From Timema cristinae (taxonomy: Eukaryota > Arthropoda > Insecta > Phasmatodea > Timematidae): a stretch of DNA of 64,000 nt. The position numbers and the translations under genes are program-made. The stretch spans positions 50,324,411-50,388,410 of the forward strand of contig JBCFYV010009882.1 in NCBI GenBank assembly GCA_039000515.1, given 5' to 3'. The notes under the pieces are model-generated. The model worked only from the letters and a program-made list of their open reading frames with translations, was not told the DNA's origin and ran no database searches. Shown piece by piece: positions 10,814 to 21,569 of the stretch. Each line of letters opens with the position of its first letter. The stretch's first letter is position 1.

Positions 10814-10981
10814 CTAAATGTTTGACAAACCTTCCCTCTTGAGGACTTCCTCCATGCCATCTTGCCACCTCTTCTTAGATCTTCCTCATGGTCTCTTCCC
10901 TCCAAACTCCCATCTCCAACAATGCACAGCAACTCTTTCGCCTTCCATCCTCTCAACATGTCTTAACCATTCCAGTTGGAC
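10814..10981 (-). pseudogene. LINE reverse transcriptase C-terminal tail
   Basis: The minus-strand frame reads LEWLRHVERMEGERVAV, then GGKRPRGRSKKRWQDGMEE and LKREGL, then a stop. This is the conserved tail of RTE/Jockey-like LINE polyproteins, in which W-(L/F)-GH-V-RM and GKR-RGRP-KRW-D are near-universal. Only the last 55 or so residues are legible and the RT core is gone, as expected if later insertions and decay removed it. The fragment is separate from the longer LINE at 21.6-24.3 kb and lies in the opposite orientation. Confidence 0.65.
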
Positions 10982-11129
10982 AGCTTCTTATCGTCTTCAA
11001 TACTGGTATAACTCCTACTTTCTGTCATATTTTCATTTCAAACTATCACCCTTATAGATCAGATTAGTTGTTGCTAATGTGCTTGTATTAAATGTTTTAG
11101 AGCAAAGGTGTGTATATATATAAGTGAAA

Positions 11130-11674
11130 CCAAATTTAAAACATTCGGCAAAGTATTAAAAAAAAACATTTATTCATAATTTCAACAGATGTTCCAGAAT
11201 TGTTTCTGCTGTCTGGGAATTCTTTGACTTGTTCGCTAAAGTTGGGTTAATCATGCCCTAGTTTCCTCTTCAAGCTACCACTTTCTGGCCATTTATTCAT
11301 GACAAAATGTCACACTTTATCACACTTTGTACCTCTGAATGCTGTGTACACACTGTGGTACAACTGATATGAATAACTAAAGAATGATTGAGAATGTACG
11401 TGAACATATGAAGGGGCACATGCGCACCACTATCTATGATTGTGGCTCACTCTTTCTCGCACTTTCAGTTGAGCTGTGTGTGGTAGGTTTTTGATTTTGT
11501 GATGTGTAAAGTAACATACAAATTTTAATAATTATGTTTATGAATTTTAAGCAAAACAAAATTTAGAAGTATTCATAATGTTTTTACCTCCTCTTTTTAT
11601 AATAGAATCATTGAATCCATGACACCCCTCTGCGTAATCCTGAAGTCTTGTAGAACCTGGTTTTAGAACCATTG
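11130..11674 (-). mobile_element. hAT-type terminus inserted in copia
   Basis: On the minus strand the sequence opens caatggttctaaaaccagg, the start typical of Charlie/Buster-like hAT termini. A g-rich stretch follows (cgcagaggggtgtcatgg), as in related elements. Next to it, at 11,675-11,682, is ctttaaag, an 8-bp candidate target duplication of the nnnTAnnn form these elements prefer. A short frame further in reads MNKWPESGSLKRKLG before breaking, reminiscent of hAT transposase N-termini. The far end was not located, so the lower boundary is only an estimate. Confidence 0.4.
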
Positions 11675-12990
11675 CTTTAAAGCTATAACTTGTTGTCAAT
11701 CTCCTATCTTGTGAGCTACCTTCCAATAACTATCTACAGAACCCTTCACCAAGTCATTATAATCGCTTTTTGTAAACTAAACTTAAATCAGTTTCATTTT
11801 TATGTATTTTTAAACATTTTTAGCAATTTATGTAACAATTCTCTGACACATCTCTGAACTTTCCCTCACATTGTAAAAACAGCACACAAATCTTGACTAG
11901 AGACCTTTATGTCATACATGATACATCCTATCAACTTTTACAATCTCACTTTACATCTTTATTCTCTGATTTATCTCACTTCAGAAAATCAAAAGTTCTT
12001 ATCTATTGGCAAAAAAAAAAAAGTTTCAATGTGACATGCCATAAATTTTTAACAAATTTTTCGGGTATTCAAACTGGTTGATTACTGTTACACCCCTTTT
12101 AGGATACAATTATACACAACTACTTTTTAACATTTCCCCGTATCTTTAATCTTAAAATGTTTATCTTTTCTATTTCTGTCTTAATGTTTCCAAAACACAA
12201 AATAATATCATCATCATACAAAAGCAAAAATTTAACATTTACATTACATTTTGTATGCAAACAACAATTCTTACTTTATTTGGTATGGTCATTTGAACAA
12301 ATTACTCCATCAAAAGTTTTATTCCAATACTTTGCTGACTTTTAAAGACCATATATCTATTTATTAAATTTATATAGAGCATTTGTATTTTCAGGATCAA
12401 CTCCCCCTGGACACTGCTTCCTCAATCTCATGATTTAAAAATGTATCCATTTGATATACTTGCAAATTTAATTTGGTAGCTACAGCCATTATAAGTCTAT
12501 ATGTATTAAACTTTACAACAGAATTATACAGATAATATATATCCAATCACTTTTTTTTTTGTTCAAAACCCTAGCCACAAACCATGCTTTATACGTATCC
12601 TCATTATTATCTGACATCTTTACTTTATATACCCATTTACTGTTTATTGCACTTTTGTCTGTGGGAAATTCACTCAAAATTGTTCATGTATTGTTGTCAT
12701 TCATTAAAGGGAACTTAGACCTCATTGCTTACCTCCATTTTTCAGCATTACTCTTCATAGCCTCTGCATAACTCATAGGTTAAATTTCAAGACTCGGAAG
12801 TTTTGTCTCAAAATCATCCAACCAGGCTAGTCTTCTGACAGTTCTCATACTCCGGGCTGTGGTGTCAGGTAAGTGCACCTTCCCGTCTCCACTTTCATGC
12901 TCTTCAACATAACTTTCTTCCTTTCGTTCTTGAATTTCTTTATTTTGAAAACACTTTTTTTCCAACCTTTCCGACATTATTTTCCTCAGC
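11675..12990 (-). pseudogene. Copia reverse transcriptase / RNase H, broken
   Basis: Reading down the minus strand: a linker with RTVRRLAWLDDFETKLPS; MSYAEAMKSNAEKWR; INSKWVYKVKMSDNNEDTYK (the family's WV-K-K motif); a YGLKQS-like IYGLKSAKYWNKTFDGVIC; and LLYDDDIILCFGN, where copia has YVDD, so the first Asp of the catalytic pair is kept. Then come LKIRGNVKK, KLIGC(I/L)MY and SLVYKK plus NDLVKGSVDS, which begins the RNase H domain. At least a dozen stops and frame changes are present in clean sequence. RT would copy element RNA into cDNA; this copy cannot. Confidence 0.8.
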
Positions 12991-13004
12991 CTGCTCTGGC
13001 ATAT

Positions 13005-13248
13005 TCTTCCCTGTTAATATTAATTATACTTCCATAGATTGTTGCTCCCTCTTTTCCCTGTTCCCTTCTCTTTCTTTTTATTTAACAAAGAACACATCTC
13101 TCTTTACCTTAACCGTTATTTTATCAGGAAGATATACTCTGTAGCCCTTTATTGTTTTTTCATACCTTATGAAGATTCATTTTTCTCCCTTAGTGTCCCA
13201 TTTCTTTCATTTTACCTTCGAAATATGTGCATTAACTCAATTTCCAAA
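13005..13248 (-). pseudogene. Copia integrase C-terminal region
   Basis: The minus strand reads HISKVK, stop, KKWDTKGEK, then RYEKTIKGYRVYLPDK and VKVKRDVFFVK. This matches the segment after the copia integrase core (H-P-KRSKWD-KG, G-Y...KGYR(V/L)Y-P, (S)RDV-F). A stop stands where relatives usually have Arg. The next residues upstream are on the far side of the mariner, where the text resumes near 15,130-15,250 with NVVYVL and an ILSRFE-like end. The two halves are contiguous in the family. Confidence 0.75.
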
Positions 13249-13250
13249 TA

Positions 13251-15120
13251 CGAGGCGCGTCCACAAAGTAAGGTCCGTTGAGATTTGTTTGCCAAAATAG
13301 ACTCATAGGTGGGGTCACACACACACAGTAGCATAGATTGACTCATCAGCAACAAAAAAAATTTAAATTGGCGAGTTTTTCCCATTATTTTTACGGGTCA
13401 ATTAATCTTTTTTTCCCTTTTATTTAAAATACTTAATAAAATCTTTCCCCACATTTTTGGTAGGCCAAAAGCTCCCCCTAATTTCCCTTACCAAAAAAAA
13501 ATTTGTTTTGGTTTTGGGGGCACTTTATTTTTTGGGGGTAAAAACCATTTGCAAAATTTTCCCATTTTTTATATAACTAATTTTTAACTTAGAAGGGATT
13601 TTTGACAAATAACTAGGATAAATATTAAATTTTTTGGAAACCTATTCAAAAAATTTTGTTTAGTAAAAATTTGCAGCCCTTTTTTGGGGGTCAAAAAAAA
13701 GGGGAATAAAATAATAACAAAACAAACTAGCCCTACAAAAAAATGGGAGTTAAAGGTGTATTTTTATTTTAAAAAACATTTTAATATAGATTGGGCGGGT
13801 TTTTTTAAAGATAGTTTTTGTTTCAAACAGTGTTTAAATTTTAAAAAAAAACCCCACTTTTATAAAAACCTGCACAATGAAAATAGGATTTATTTTAAAA
13901 ATTTGTTTGGAACATAATTTTTTTGGGTCTATTTCACGTTTCTTTTTTTCCCGGGGCCATCACATTTGGCAAAAACAAATGTATAATAAAAAAAATTCCC
14001 CCCGCCAATAAAGATGAAAAAAAAGTACGGGAAATGCCTTAATAACCCTCCTTCTTTTTGAAAAGCCTGGGTTAAAAAAATTTGTTTTTAAATTTTTTTT
14101 GGTTTTTAATGAAAATTAAAAAAAACCAAAACTTAAAATTATACCCCAAGAATAGACCTACATAAAATTTTAAAAAACACCCAATAAAGAAAAAATTTAA
14201 AATTTGTAAATAAATTTAAACAAAAAAAATTCCCCTTTAAATTAAAGGAGCAAGCTTTCGAAAAATGTAAAGGGACAAATAAAAAATAAATACAAAAAAT
14301 TTCAAAAAAAAATCCGTGTTCGCTAAACTTCGAAATTGCAAATAAAACCAAAAGAAAAACAAGAAGCAATAAAATTTGGGTAAAATTTTTTTCCCAACCT
14401 AAATAAATAGTGTTAAAAAACCAAAATTTTACTTTTGGGATTACCTGTTCCCTTTGGAAAAACCATGGTCTTCCCCCAAAACACAAGCCACGCCCGGGGA
14501 ACAGAATCGCTGTTTCGCTAATTTTCACGACAACTCGTCGCGAACGTAGTTGAGGACACTCGACCGACAAATTTTTCCCGGTAAAAAACCCCTTTGCGGG
14601 AAAGGAAACCTTTAAATGCGCAGGATTTTGGGTTGAAACGTTAAAAAGGGCCCTCAGACGCGCAATTCAGAAAAAAGGACGGGGAAATGCTGACATCAGG
14701 TATTTTTTCCCTTTGCAGGGACAATGCTAGAGCTCACACTGTAGCTAAAATTTGTTCACCCGATTCTCAGTATGGAGGGAAAATGTTTGGACCCCCCCAA
14801 CTGACCCCCGGGCCCTTTCCACCCCCAAATAAACATCATTTGTTTTTGAACGGGAAGCAGTGGCTGCCCTCTCACGTTTTGCAAAAGGGCGATGAACTTA
14901 AAAATGGTGTGAGCCCACGGGTTGGAAGATTTTTTAAAAGGGGGTTATAAAGATTTTGGGGGCCAAATATCAAAAAATGTACCCGAAGTCAATGGGGCCC
15001 TTCAAAGGGTAAAAAAGCGAAGGTATGATGTATTTTCTGGCCCCATTTTAAAATTTGCCCTACCCCCCCAAGATTTTTTAAAATTAGGGTTATCATACCT
15101 TATTTTAAAGGACGCGCCCG
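13251..15120 (+). mobile_element. mariner element inserted in copia pol
   Basis: The left end reads cgaggcgcgtccacaaagta and follows TA at 13,249-13,250. The right end reads, reversed, cgggcgcgtcctttaaaata, an imperfect inverted copy of it. A mariner transposase fragment lies between. Length is about 1.87 kb against 1.3 kb for typical mariners; homopolymer inflation explains part of that, and an extra insertion is possible. The copy lies inside the copia integrase, so it inserted after the copia did. The right-hand TA is not readable in the noisy bases. Confidence 0.75.
14600..14945 (+). pseudogene. mariner transposase, fragmentary
   Basis: The plus strand reads VETLKR, RRAIQ and KKRRG by small frame corrections. 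It then runs openly through GMLTSGIFSL, RDNARAHTVAKIC (the second catalytic Asp in the family's HDNARPHTA motif), QYGGKMFG, LTPG-P (family SPDLAPSD), HHLFLNGKQWLPSHVLQKGD and ELKNGV. The third Asp of the DD34D triad lies in a garbled stretch and cannot be judged. The N-terminal helix-turn-helix and first Asp are unreadable upstream. Errors and true decay cannot be separated here. Confidence 0.75.
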
Positions 15121-15129
15121 TTTTCAAAC

Positions 15130-16060
15130 CTACTCAAAATCTGTCGGGCCCATACATCGATTGATGTTTTTATTTATACCCAAATGCTTACTGGTTCGGG
15201 GTTCCCCAAAACATATACTACGTTTTCACGGGCTTCTGACTACATGTATTTATAAATTTTTTTTTGTGAAAAAGGGTTTGCGCTGACTCTACTTGTTCTT
15301 ATGTCCTTTACAGTCTACATGTTATTCCTTTTAAAAGGGTATTTACCGTAATCTATTATCTCACTTATAAAACTCAAACCCCCTTTGGTCATTTCATAGA
15401 GTTTTTATTTTATTTCCCCCAGCCCTTTTCGGGGAAAATTTAAAAATTGCATTGATCTTCCAAAATTTTTTCCCACATTTTTTTTTTTCATGAATTTCAC
15501 TCTGTGTTTTTTTTGAAATTTTTTACAAAATTTTTTAAAAATTAAAATGTTTGGAATCTTTATTGAATTTTCCCCCTTTGGTCTACCAGTTCCCCAATTT
15601 GAAAAGGTAATTTTTCATTTAAAAAAGTAGTCCATTTATTTCCCTTTTCCAGACATTTTTACATTTCCAACTGACTCTAAATTCCTTTTTCCCTTTTTAT
15701 CGTCCCCTACGGGCTCAATTTTTTGGAGTGTAACCTTTCATGCCATTCCTTCAAACTCCCCTCAACATTTTGCCACAAATTTTACCCTCAAAGATGTCAA
15801 ACTTAAAGAAAAATCACTTTATAACTTGCCATTCCCTCACATTTTGTTTTTTTTTGATAAATTCCCCATATTTTAAAGTCCCCTTTAAAAGTAAAACCTG
15901 TTAAAGTTTGGGTCTCACCACTAAAAAACAATTCTTTTTTAAGTTAGAACATATAAACTTTGCTTTTAGGAGGGTTTAAAAATAAATCATTTCCATCATA
16001 AGCTTTTAAGGTTTTTTTTTCCATTTTTTGGTTTTTTAATTCTCTCCCATTCCCCTATTT
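15130..16060 (-). pseudogene. Copia protease/integrase region, low-quality sequence
   Basis: Frame-hopping translation on the minus strand gives, from high to low coordinates: NGKKxLKAYDGND and a VPNLKK-like LKKELFF with GFTFKG (region after the protease); SLKEWHERL (the W-H-RL-H of the pre-integrase zinc finger); NLESVGNVKM; and, near 15,240, ARENVVYVLGN. Every fragment needs indels to join it to the next. The catalytic Asp and Glu of integrase cannot be placed. Assignment comes from order and context with the clean copia fragments below 13.25 kb. Confidence 0.5.
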
Positions 16061-17030
16061 TTAAAACCTTGTATTTAACACTGATAACAATTGCACTCTT
16101 TCCTTTGTTTTTATTGGGCATCACAATTTTCTATTTACATTTTAGGGGCGCAACTTTTTCGCCCAAAGCTGTCTTTGATAAAGCATGGCACCCTTTCCTT
16201 TGTTTTTTTAAATTAATACAAAAAAAAACACTTTCTTTTCAAAGATTTTAGTTTATTGCAATAAAAAGGCATTTTAAAATTCTGCACCCCCTTTACTTCC
16301 AAGGGTTACTTGCCCCTGGGACTGTCCACAAAAAAAAAATTTTAACCCCGGTTTTATTTAGTTTCTTCACGGGGAATGCCCCATGTTTCAGATCTATGTT
16401 TTTTCCCTTTTTTTCTTTAATTTTCTACCTGAGTTTTTTTTTTGCGAACAATTTTTCCCAACATCATTTTTTTTTAATTTATGTTAAACCCCAAAAACTG
16501 CCACAAAATTTATTGTATTTTTCTGCAATGACATTGGGTTTTTTATAAAGAAAATTTAAATATGATTTTCAAAAAAATATTTTAATATTTAAATTTAAAA
16601 AAACCGTTTTTGATTTTTAAGAGTAAAAATTAAATTTTTGGAAAAATTTGCAATTGGTTAATTTAGCATGAAAAATTTGGATATAAATGATATTAAAAAA
16701 TTAAATAGGTTATATTTTAAAATTTAAATGAAAAGTTTGGGAAATAAAAAATTCCCAAAAAGTTATAATTATCTTTTGATGAAAATTTTAAAAACAATTT
16801 TTAAAGTTTTTAAACAAACACTAAAAAGTTTTTAACATATTAGAATTTAAAAAATTTCGTGGATTTTTTGGGGTTAAAATTTAAATTTTTAAAAACAGTG
16901 ATATGGTAAGATGATGCAATCAGGGTTTTTTTATTATTGGGTCTTGTGCCCATGCCTTTTGCATATTTTTTTTGAAAATTTTTGTTTAAAACCATTTTAA
17001 TATCCACTGGTATCATTCTTCTGCTCTAGA
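16061..17030. other. Low-quality AT-rich sequence
   Basis: Dense homopolymers; no readable feature. Copia gag would be expected on the minus strand here but I cannot trace it. Confidence 0.4.
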
Positions 17031-17149
17031 CACCATGCATTTTTCTTCCATAGGTCGTTCCCCTTTTAAATTCAAAAAAAACCCTTTCCCACATTGCCGT
17101 TTTGACAGTAAAGCTAAAATTAAATTTTTTTACCCCTTTAAATCTTTTA

Positions 17150-18225
17150 CCGTAAATGCCAGTTATTCTGGACCAGCCTCAGGTGTTGCTGCTGCACCTT
17201 TTCAACCCGAAAGGGCCCCAAAACCCCGGCAGAACCTTTTTTACCCTTCCGCTCCCGGCAATGGGGTAACGGGTTTGATTTTCACAATGGCGCATTGTGT
17301 TCCCGACCCATGTGAGTAGGGGTTGGGGAAAAGGTGGGCAAAAATTGGGTTCCCAAAAAAATGAGTCGGGGGTGGGGGGTTAGGATAGAGCCCCGGGGCC
17401 AACGCGATCCGGGGGGAGTTGGATAAAAGTCCCAGAAAACCGCGAGTCGCGGGGGGAGGTAGGATAGAGCCCGGAAAACGCGAGTCACGGTGGGAGTTAG
17501 GAAAAGGTGGGGGCAACGCAAGTCGCGGCGGGGGAAAGGGATATGGGGCCTCGGCCCCAAAGTCGCGGCGGGAGGTGGGATAGAGTCCGGCAACGCGAGT
17601 CGGGGCGGGGGGAAGGTTTAAGCCCCGGGCAACGCGAGTCACAGTGGGAGGTGGGATAGTTTCCCCGGGCAACGGATTTTGCAGGGGGAAAGGTAGGTAG
17701 AGCCCCACAACATGAGTCCGGGGGGAAGGGAGGGGAAAAGTTCGACAAAATTTCTCTTTACAAACCGACAATTTATTAGCTCTTTCAAAACGGCGCACCC
17801 GGGGTTTGGGTAGCCACTCCCCACGGGGCCTCTGCCCAAAAGGGAACCACCGTTTTTAAAATACCCTCCCCTACTCCCCGGCCCTTTTGCCCCAATGGAA
17901 GAAAAGGGCCCCCCTTTTCCCATTGGTGCGGAAAAACGGGGGCCCAAAAGTGGCCCCCAAACCCGAGCCAAAAGAAAGGGGGAGTTCTCAGGGGCGAGAG
18001 GACATTTGGGGAAAATTTGGGTACACGGCTTAGAGAAATGGAGGGTGGACCCAGCCCGGGCAGTAGGAAGGGGGGGTTTGGTGGGCGGCCTTTTTGCAAG
18101 GCGGAGGAATTAAACAAGGGCCCCATGAACAGTGAGGCCCAACAACCTAACGGGAAATTTCTACAATTTAAAGGTTTTTTGCTCCCTCAAGTTGATGCCC
18201 CCCCACCAGGTCTTTATATGTAAAC
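17150..18225. other. GC- and CpG-rich island
   Basis: A sharp compositional island about 1 kb long in very AT-rich surroundings, with many CG dinucleotides. It contains the 38-39 bp minisatellite and a GC-rich flank on each side. Open frames on both strands are by-products of the repeat and of G/C runs. A host promoter island is possible. A candidate exon-like stretch ending in ccatgtgagtag at 17,309-17,320 precedes the array. No product is recognised. Confidence 0.5.
17313..17735. repeat. GC-rich 38-39 bp minisatellite, ~11 units
   Basis: Units begin gagtcgcggcgggaggtggg and continue atagagtcccgggcaacgc. Unit starts fall near 17,313, 17,364, 17,406, 17,444, 17,482, 17,521, 17,560, 17,597, 17,636, 17,675 and 17,714, so the period is 37-40 bp over most of the array. 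Each unit holds two to four CpGs. Units differ by substitutions as well as by homopolymer length, so the variation is not only sequencing noise. Confidence 0.85.
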
Positions 18226-20376
18226 GGACCCCTTAGTTTCTTGATAAATCGGAAAAATTTTTCCTCCCAGCTAACCCTTTTCCTTTTTTTTTTTTTTTTG
18301 TAACCACCAATATTTTGGAACCAAGATATCCCTCCTCACACCACCAAAAAAAAAAAAACCCTCTTTTCAGTTTTTTTTTCCACCCTATTTTTTCGCTTCA
18401 ATTTCACTATAGTTTTAAATTTCCTTAATAATTTTTTATTAAATTTTTAAAAATAAATGAAACTTGAATGAAAAATTTACTTTTCGGGCCCCCACTTTAA
18501 ATTGAACTTTGGGAGTAGGAAAAAGATATAACATACAAGGTACAAATGTCATTTTTTCAACTAAAAGAAAATTGTTTTAAAGGGTGATAACTAAAAGTCA
18601 TTTTTTTTGAAAAAAAGTCATTTTTTTGGGGTAAATTTTATAAAAAAGTTTTGAAATAATAAAAAATATAGCTACTTTTTTCCTTTGGGGGTTTAACTAA
18701 TTTAAAAGGAGGTCCCCCACGGGGTTTAGAATGGAGGGGCTTACATTTTGTTTTTGGCAACTGTTTTTACTTTTATACCCGGGGCCCCAAAAATTACGGC
18801 CCCCCGGGCCCAATTGGGCCCTGTGAAGTTTGACAAAGGTAAAAAAAAAAATAACAAAAAAAATTTACTTCATTTGGTTGAATACTAAAATGATTTTGCC
18901 CCTGAAGGGTTAAAAAAAATACCAAAAAAAGCGGCCAGTGGCAGAAATTCAAAATTTTTTAATTTCTAAACAGTTTATACTGGGGTGTACGGGGGGGGGG
19001 GGGGGTTTCTCAGCTCTGGGTTTCCCGCTTTTTAATTAAGGCATTTAGCGGGGGGGGCTAAAAAAACCCAATACCTTTTTGGGGAAGGGAGGGTGAAATT
19101 TTATTTGGGCCCGCATAGTTTTAATTTTCCCAAAAAAAATCACTCCCCTTAGTGCATATTGGTGATTTTCTTTGGACACCAACAGCAGCCTCTGACCCCA
19201 CAGGTTTTTTTTTCGACCCGGCCCTCCCTTTCTTTTTCAATATTTTAAATGACATGTATTGTGTACTATAAACAACACTCAAAAAAAAATAGGAAAAATT
19301 ACTCTCTTTAAACATGGGGTTTTTAAATTTTTACTAAAATTTTGATTATAAAATTTTATTAAAAAACCTTAAATTTTGGGTAATCTTGTGATGTTCATCA
19401 TAAATTAAAAAAAAACCCTTAAATTTTAGGGGCCAAAACCAAAACCCCATAGGGGGAATTTATTTTAAATTTTTTTAATTTATAGTAAAAAAAAAAATTT
19501 CCCTTAATTTTTAAACAAAATATATTTTATAATTTTACTATAGATAATTTGTGTTTACTTATGTTTCTACTTATAGGGCCCCAAAATTATAAACCCATTC
19601 AAAAAATTTTTTGGGAAACCCAAACCCTTATGTTTTTTTATTGTTCTAGATCTTTCGTTTTTTGTTTCAACAGCTTTCTTTTAATGAAATTGCTAGTGTT
19701 TCAACTAAGTTTTTTCCCCGGCCGAATTGGTGGGGGTTTAAAGCAAAAATCTATGTAAAACTGTTATAGGGGAGAACATTTTTTGAGTGGGAAAGGCTGT
19801 GTTTTTTAAATCCTTTTGAAAAATTTAATTTTGGGAAAATTTAGGTCACTTTTTTTTTTTATACATTGGGCACTATTTCAACTTTTTTTTTTTAATAATT
19901 TGTTGTGACCCAAAAATTTTTATCGGGGTCTTCCCTACACTTTACATGACTGAAAAGGGGGTCCAATTTATAAAAAAACTTTTTTGCCATTCAAAATTTG
20001 GAAAAATTACCCTGGACTTTCAAAATGTTATTGAAGTATTTATAAAGCCCACTTTTAACAATAAAACCCCAAAGAAGTAAGTGTATAATAAAAAAGGGGG
20101 AAATGGGGGATTGCAATAGTTTTGGGCCTTGAAGGATGATTAGAAATAAAACATCCTGAAATTTTAGTTTTGAATCTATATGTCCCCCCCAGTCCTTGGG
20201 GAAAACAACCCAAGGGGCCAAAACATTTGGTATTAAAAATTTAAATTTTTAAATACTTTTTTGTCTCACGGGGGAAATTATTTTAAAGGTGTTTTCTTCA
20301 AATCAAAATTTATTAATTTCACTTCCCTTTTAAAAATTTTTTTTTGAAAAATTGAATTTTCCTTTTCTTTCAATAA
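18226..20376. other. Low-quality AT-rich intron sequence
   Basis: Homopolymer-rich; no gene or repeat could be supported. A G-run of about 14 lies at 18,991-19,004. Confidence 0.4.
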
Positions 20377-20597
20377 GGTTTCCTTTGACCTCGGGCGGGA
20401 AAAAGTGGAAAGGATGCGGGACTATGTTGGCAACAGTACATTAGATGGAAATTCTTGGATTTTTTAAAGGGTTTAACAAAAGCTTGGGTGCCCAGGGGGC
20501 ATGGTCATCAGCGGGTCATTTTTGCATCTATTGATAGAAGCATGAAAACCAAAGGCATCACAGCATTTCTTGGTACCTACCCCAAACAACGGGAAAG
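20377..20597 (+). CDS. ACADS: Short-chain acyl-CoA dehydrogenase, internal exon 2
   Basis: Continues directly from the exon at 2,973-3,124. With small indel corrections it reads DAG, LDGNSWILNGTKAWVTSAWS, then IFASIDRSMKTKGITAFLVP and TPNN. WILNGTKAW(I/V)T is the FAD pyrimidine-binding strand of the family, and GI(S/T)AFLVP closes the middle beta-barrel domain. The acceptor is the caataag after a pyrimidine tract at 20,376. The donor is unclear, near 20,595. Errors of one or two bases occur mainly at homopolymers (for example ttttttaaagggttt where the frame needs an ATTTTAAATGG-like word), which fits raw-read noise and not pseudogenisation. Confidence 0.8.
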
Positions 20598-21560
20598 CAT
20601 AGTGACATAAAAAAAAATTTTAAAAATGCTTATATTTATTCTTTTTTAAAAATATTATACATAGGTCCCCCCAATGCCTTTCCAATTGATTTAAAACCCC
20701 CACACCCCCCACCCCACCCCAAAAAGTCAATCAGTCAAAACCTTGTGTTTAAGACGAAATGAATTGAAAAAAAAACCATATTCCCCTTATTTAATAGTCA
20801 ATTTGGTTGGATAAAAAGTTTTTAAAATAGTAACCTTGATCGGGGAAAAAAGGAATTATGTTGGTTTTTTGGCCTCCCCCTCATTTTTTTTAATGGGAGG
20901 CCCATTCAAATAGTTTTTGGGGGTTAACCCAAAATTTAAAAAAAAAGTGAGTACTAGGGGGGACTGGAGGGTTGTTGTCCCTTCCCCCAAATTTTTCTTA
21001 ATTTGGGTTTAAAAGGGCTTAATAATTTTAAAGGGGCCCTAGAAAAAACCCCGGTAGTGGAAAATATATCTTGCTTGAAAAAAAACGCCCCGGGCCTAGC
21101 TGGAAAAAAATTATTGGAAATGCAAAGTAAAGTTTATGCTTAAATCCCCGGTTACGTGGTACTTTTTCAACCCAGGCATGTTATGGGTTTTGGACTTTTT
21201 TCCCCCATCATTATAATAAAAAAATTTAAAATTAAAATTATTAAATTAATATGATTATATTAATACAATATAATATTATTATTAAAACCCTTCTGTCATG
21301 GGGATCTATTTCCCATCCCAGCCCCAAGTCCGGGAATAAGAGGAGGGTGTAGTCATAACGGGCCTTTTTAGTGGCGGGAAAAAAAAACCCTAAAGAAAAC
21401 TCAAGGAACACCCTCAAAAAACGGAAAAATCTTAGCCCGAAAACCCCGAACAAACAAAAAAATTCCCGAATAAGGATGTTTAAAAATTTAAATGTGTGTT
21501 TCCTAAATTGGTCAGGATAGAAAAAAAAAAAATTTAGATCTTTGATCTGATGGTTGAAAG
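20598..21560. other. Low-quality intron sequence
   Basis: No feature that I can support; frames on both strands are short and low in complexity. Confidence 0.4.
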
Positions 21561-21569
21561 AATTTATTG

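Larger units (their letters stand above)
11675..16060 (-). mobile_element. Ty1/copia retrotransposon remnant
   Basis: Minus-strand pol fragments appear in the copia order: protease-like, integrase, reverse transcriptase, RNase H start. The element is split by a mariner at 13,251-15,120 and cut at its RNase H end by a hAT terminus. No LTRs were identified. The part above 13.35 kb lies in poor-quality sequence, so its many frameshifts are not all biological. The part below has real stops and frame changes, so the element is dead. Confidence 0.75.

Noticed and set aside
11893..12771. Three plus-strand frames of 62-70 codons
   Set aside because: They are shadows of the copia reverse transcriptase on the minus strand.
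17241..18126. Several long overlapping frames on both strands
   Set aside because: They follow the GC minisatellite and homopolymers. Pro/Gly/Arg-rich products repeat with the DNA period and no family is recognisable.
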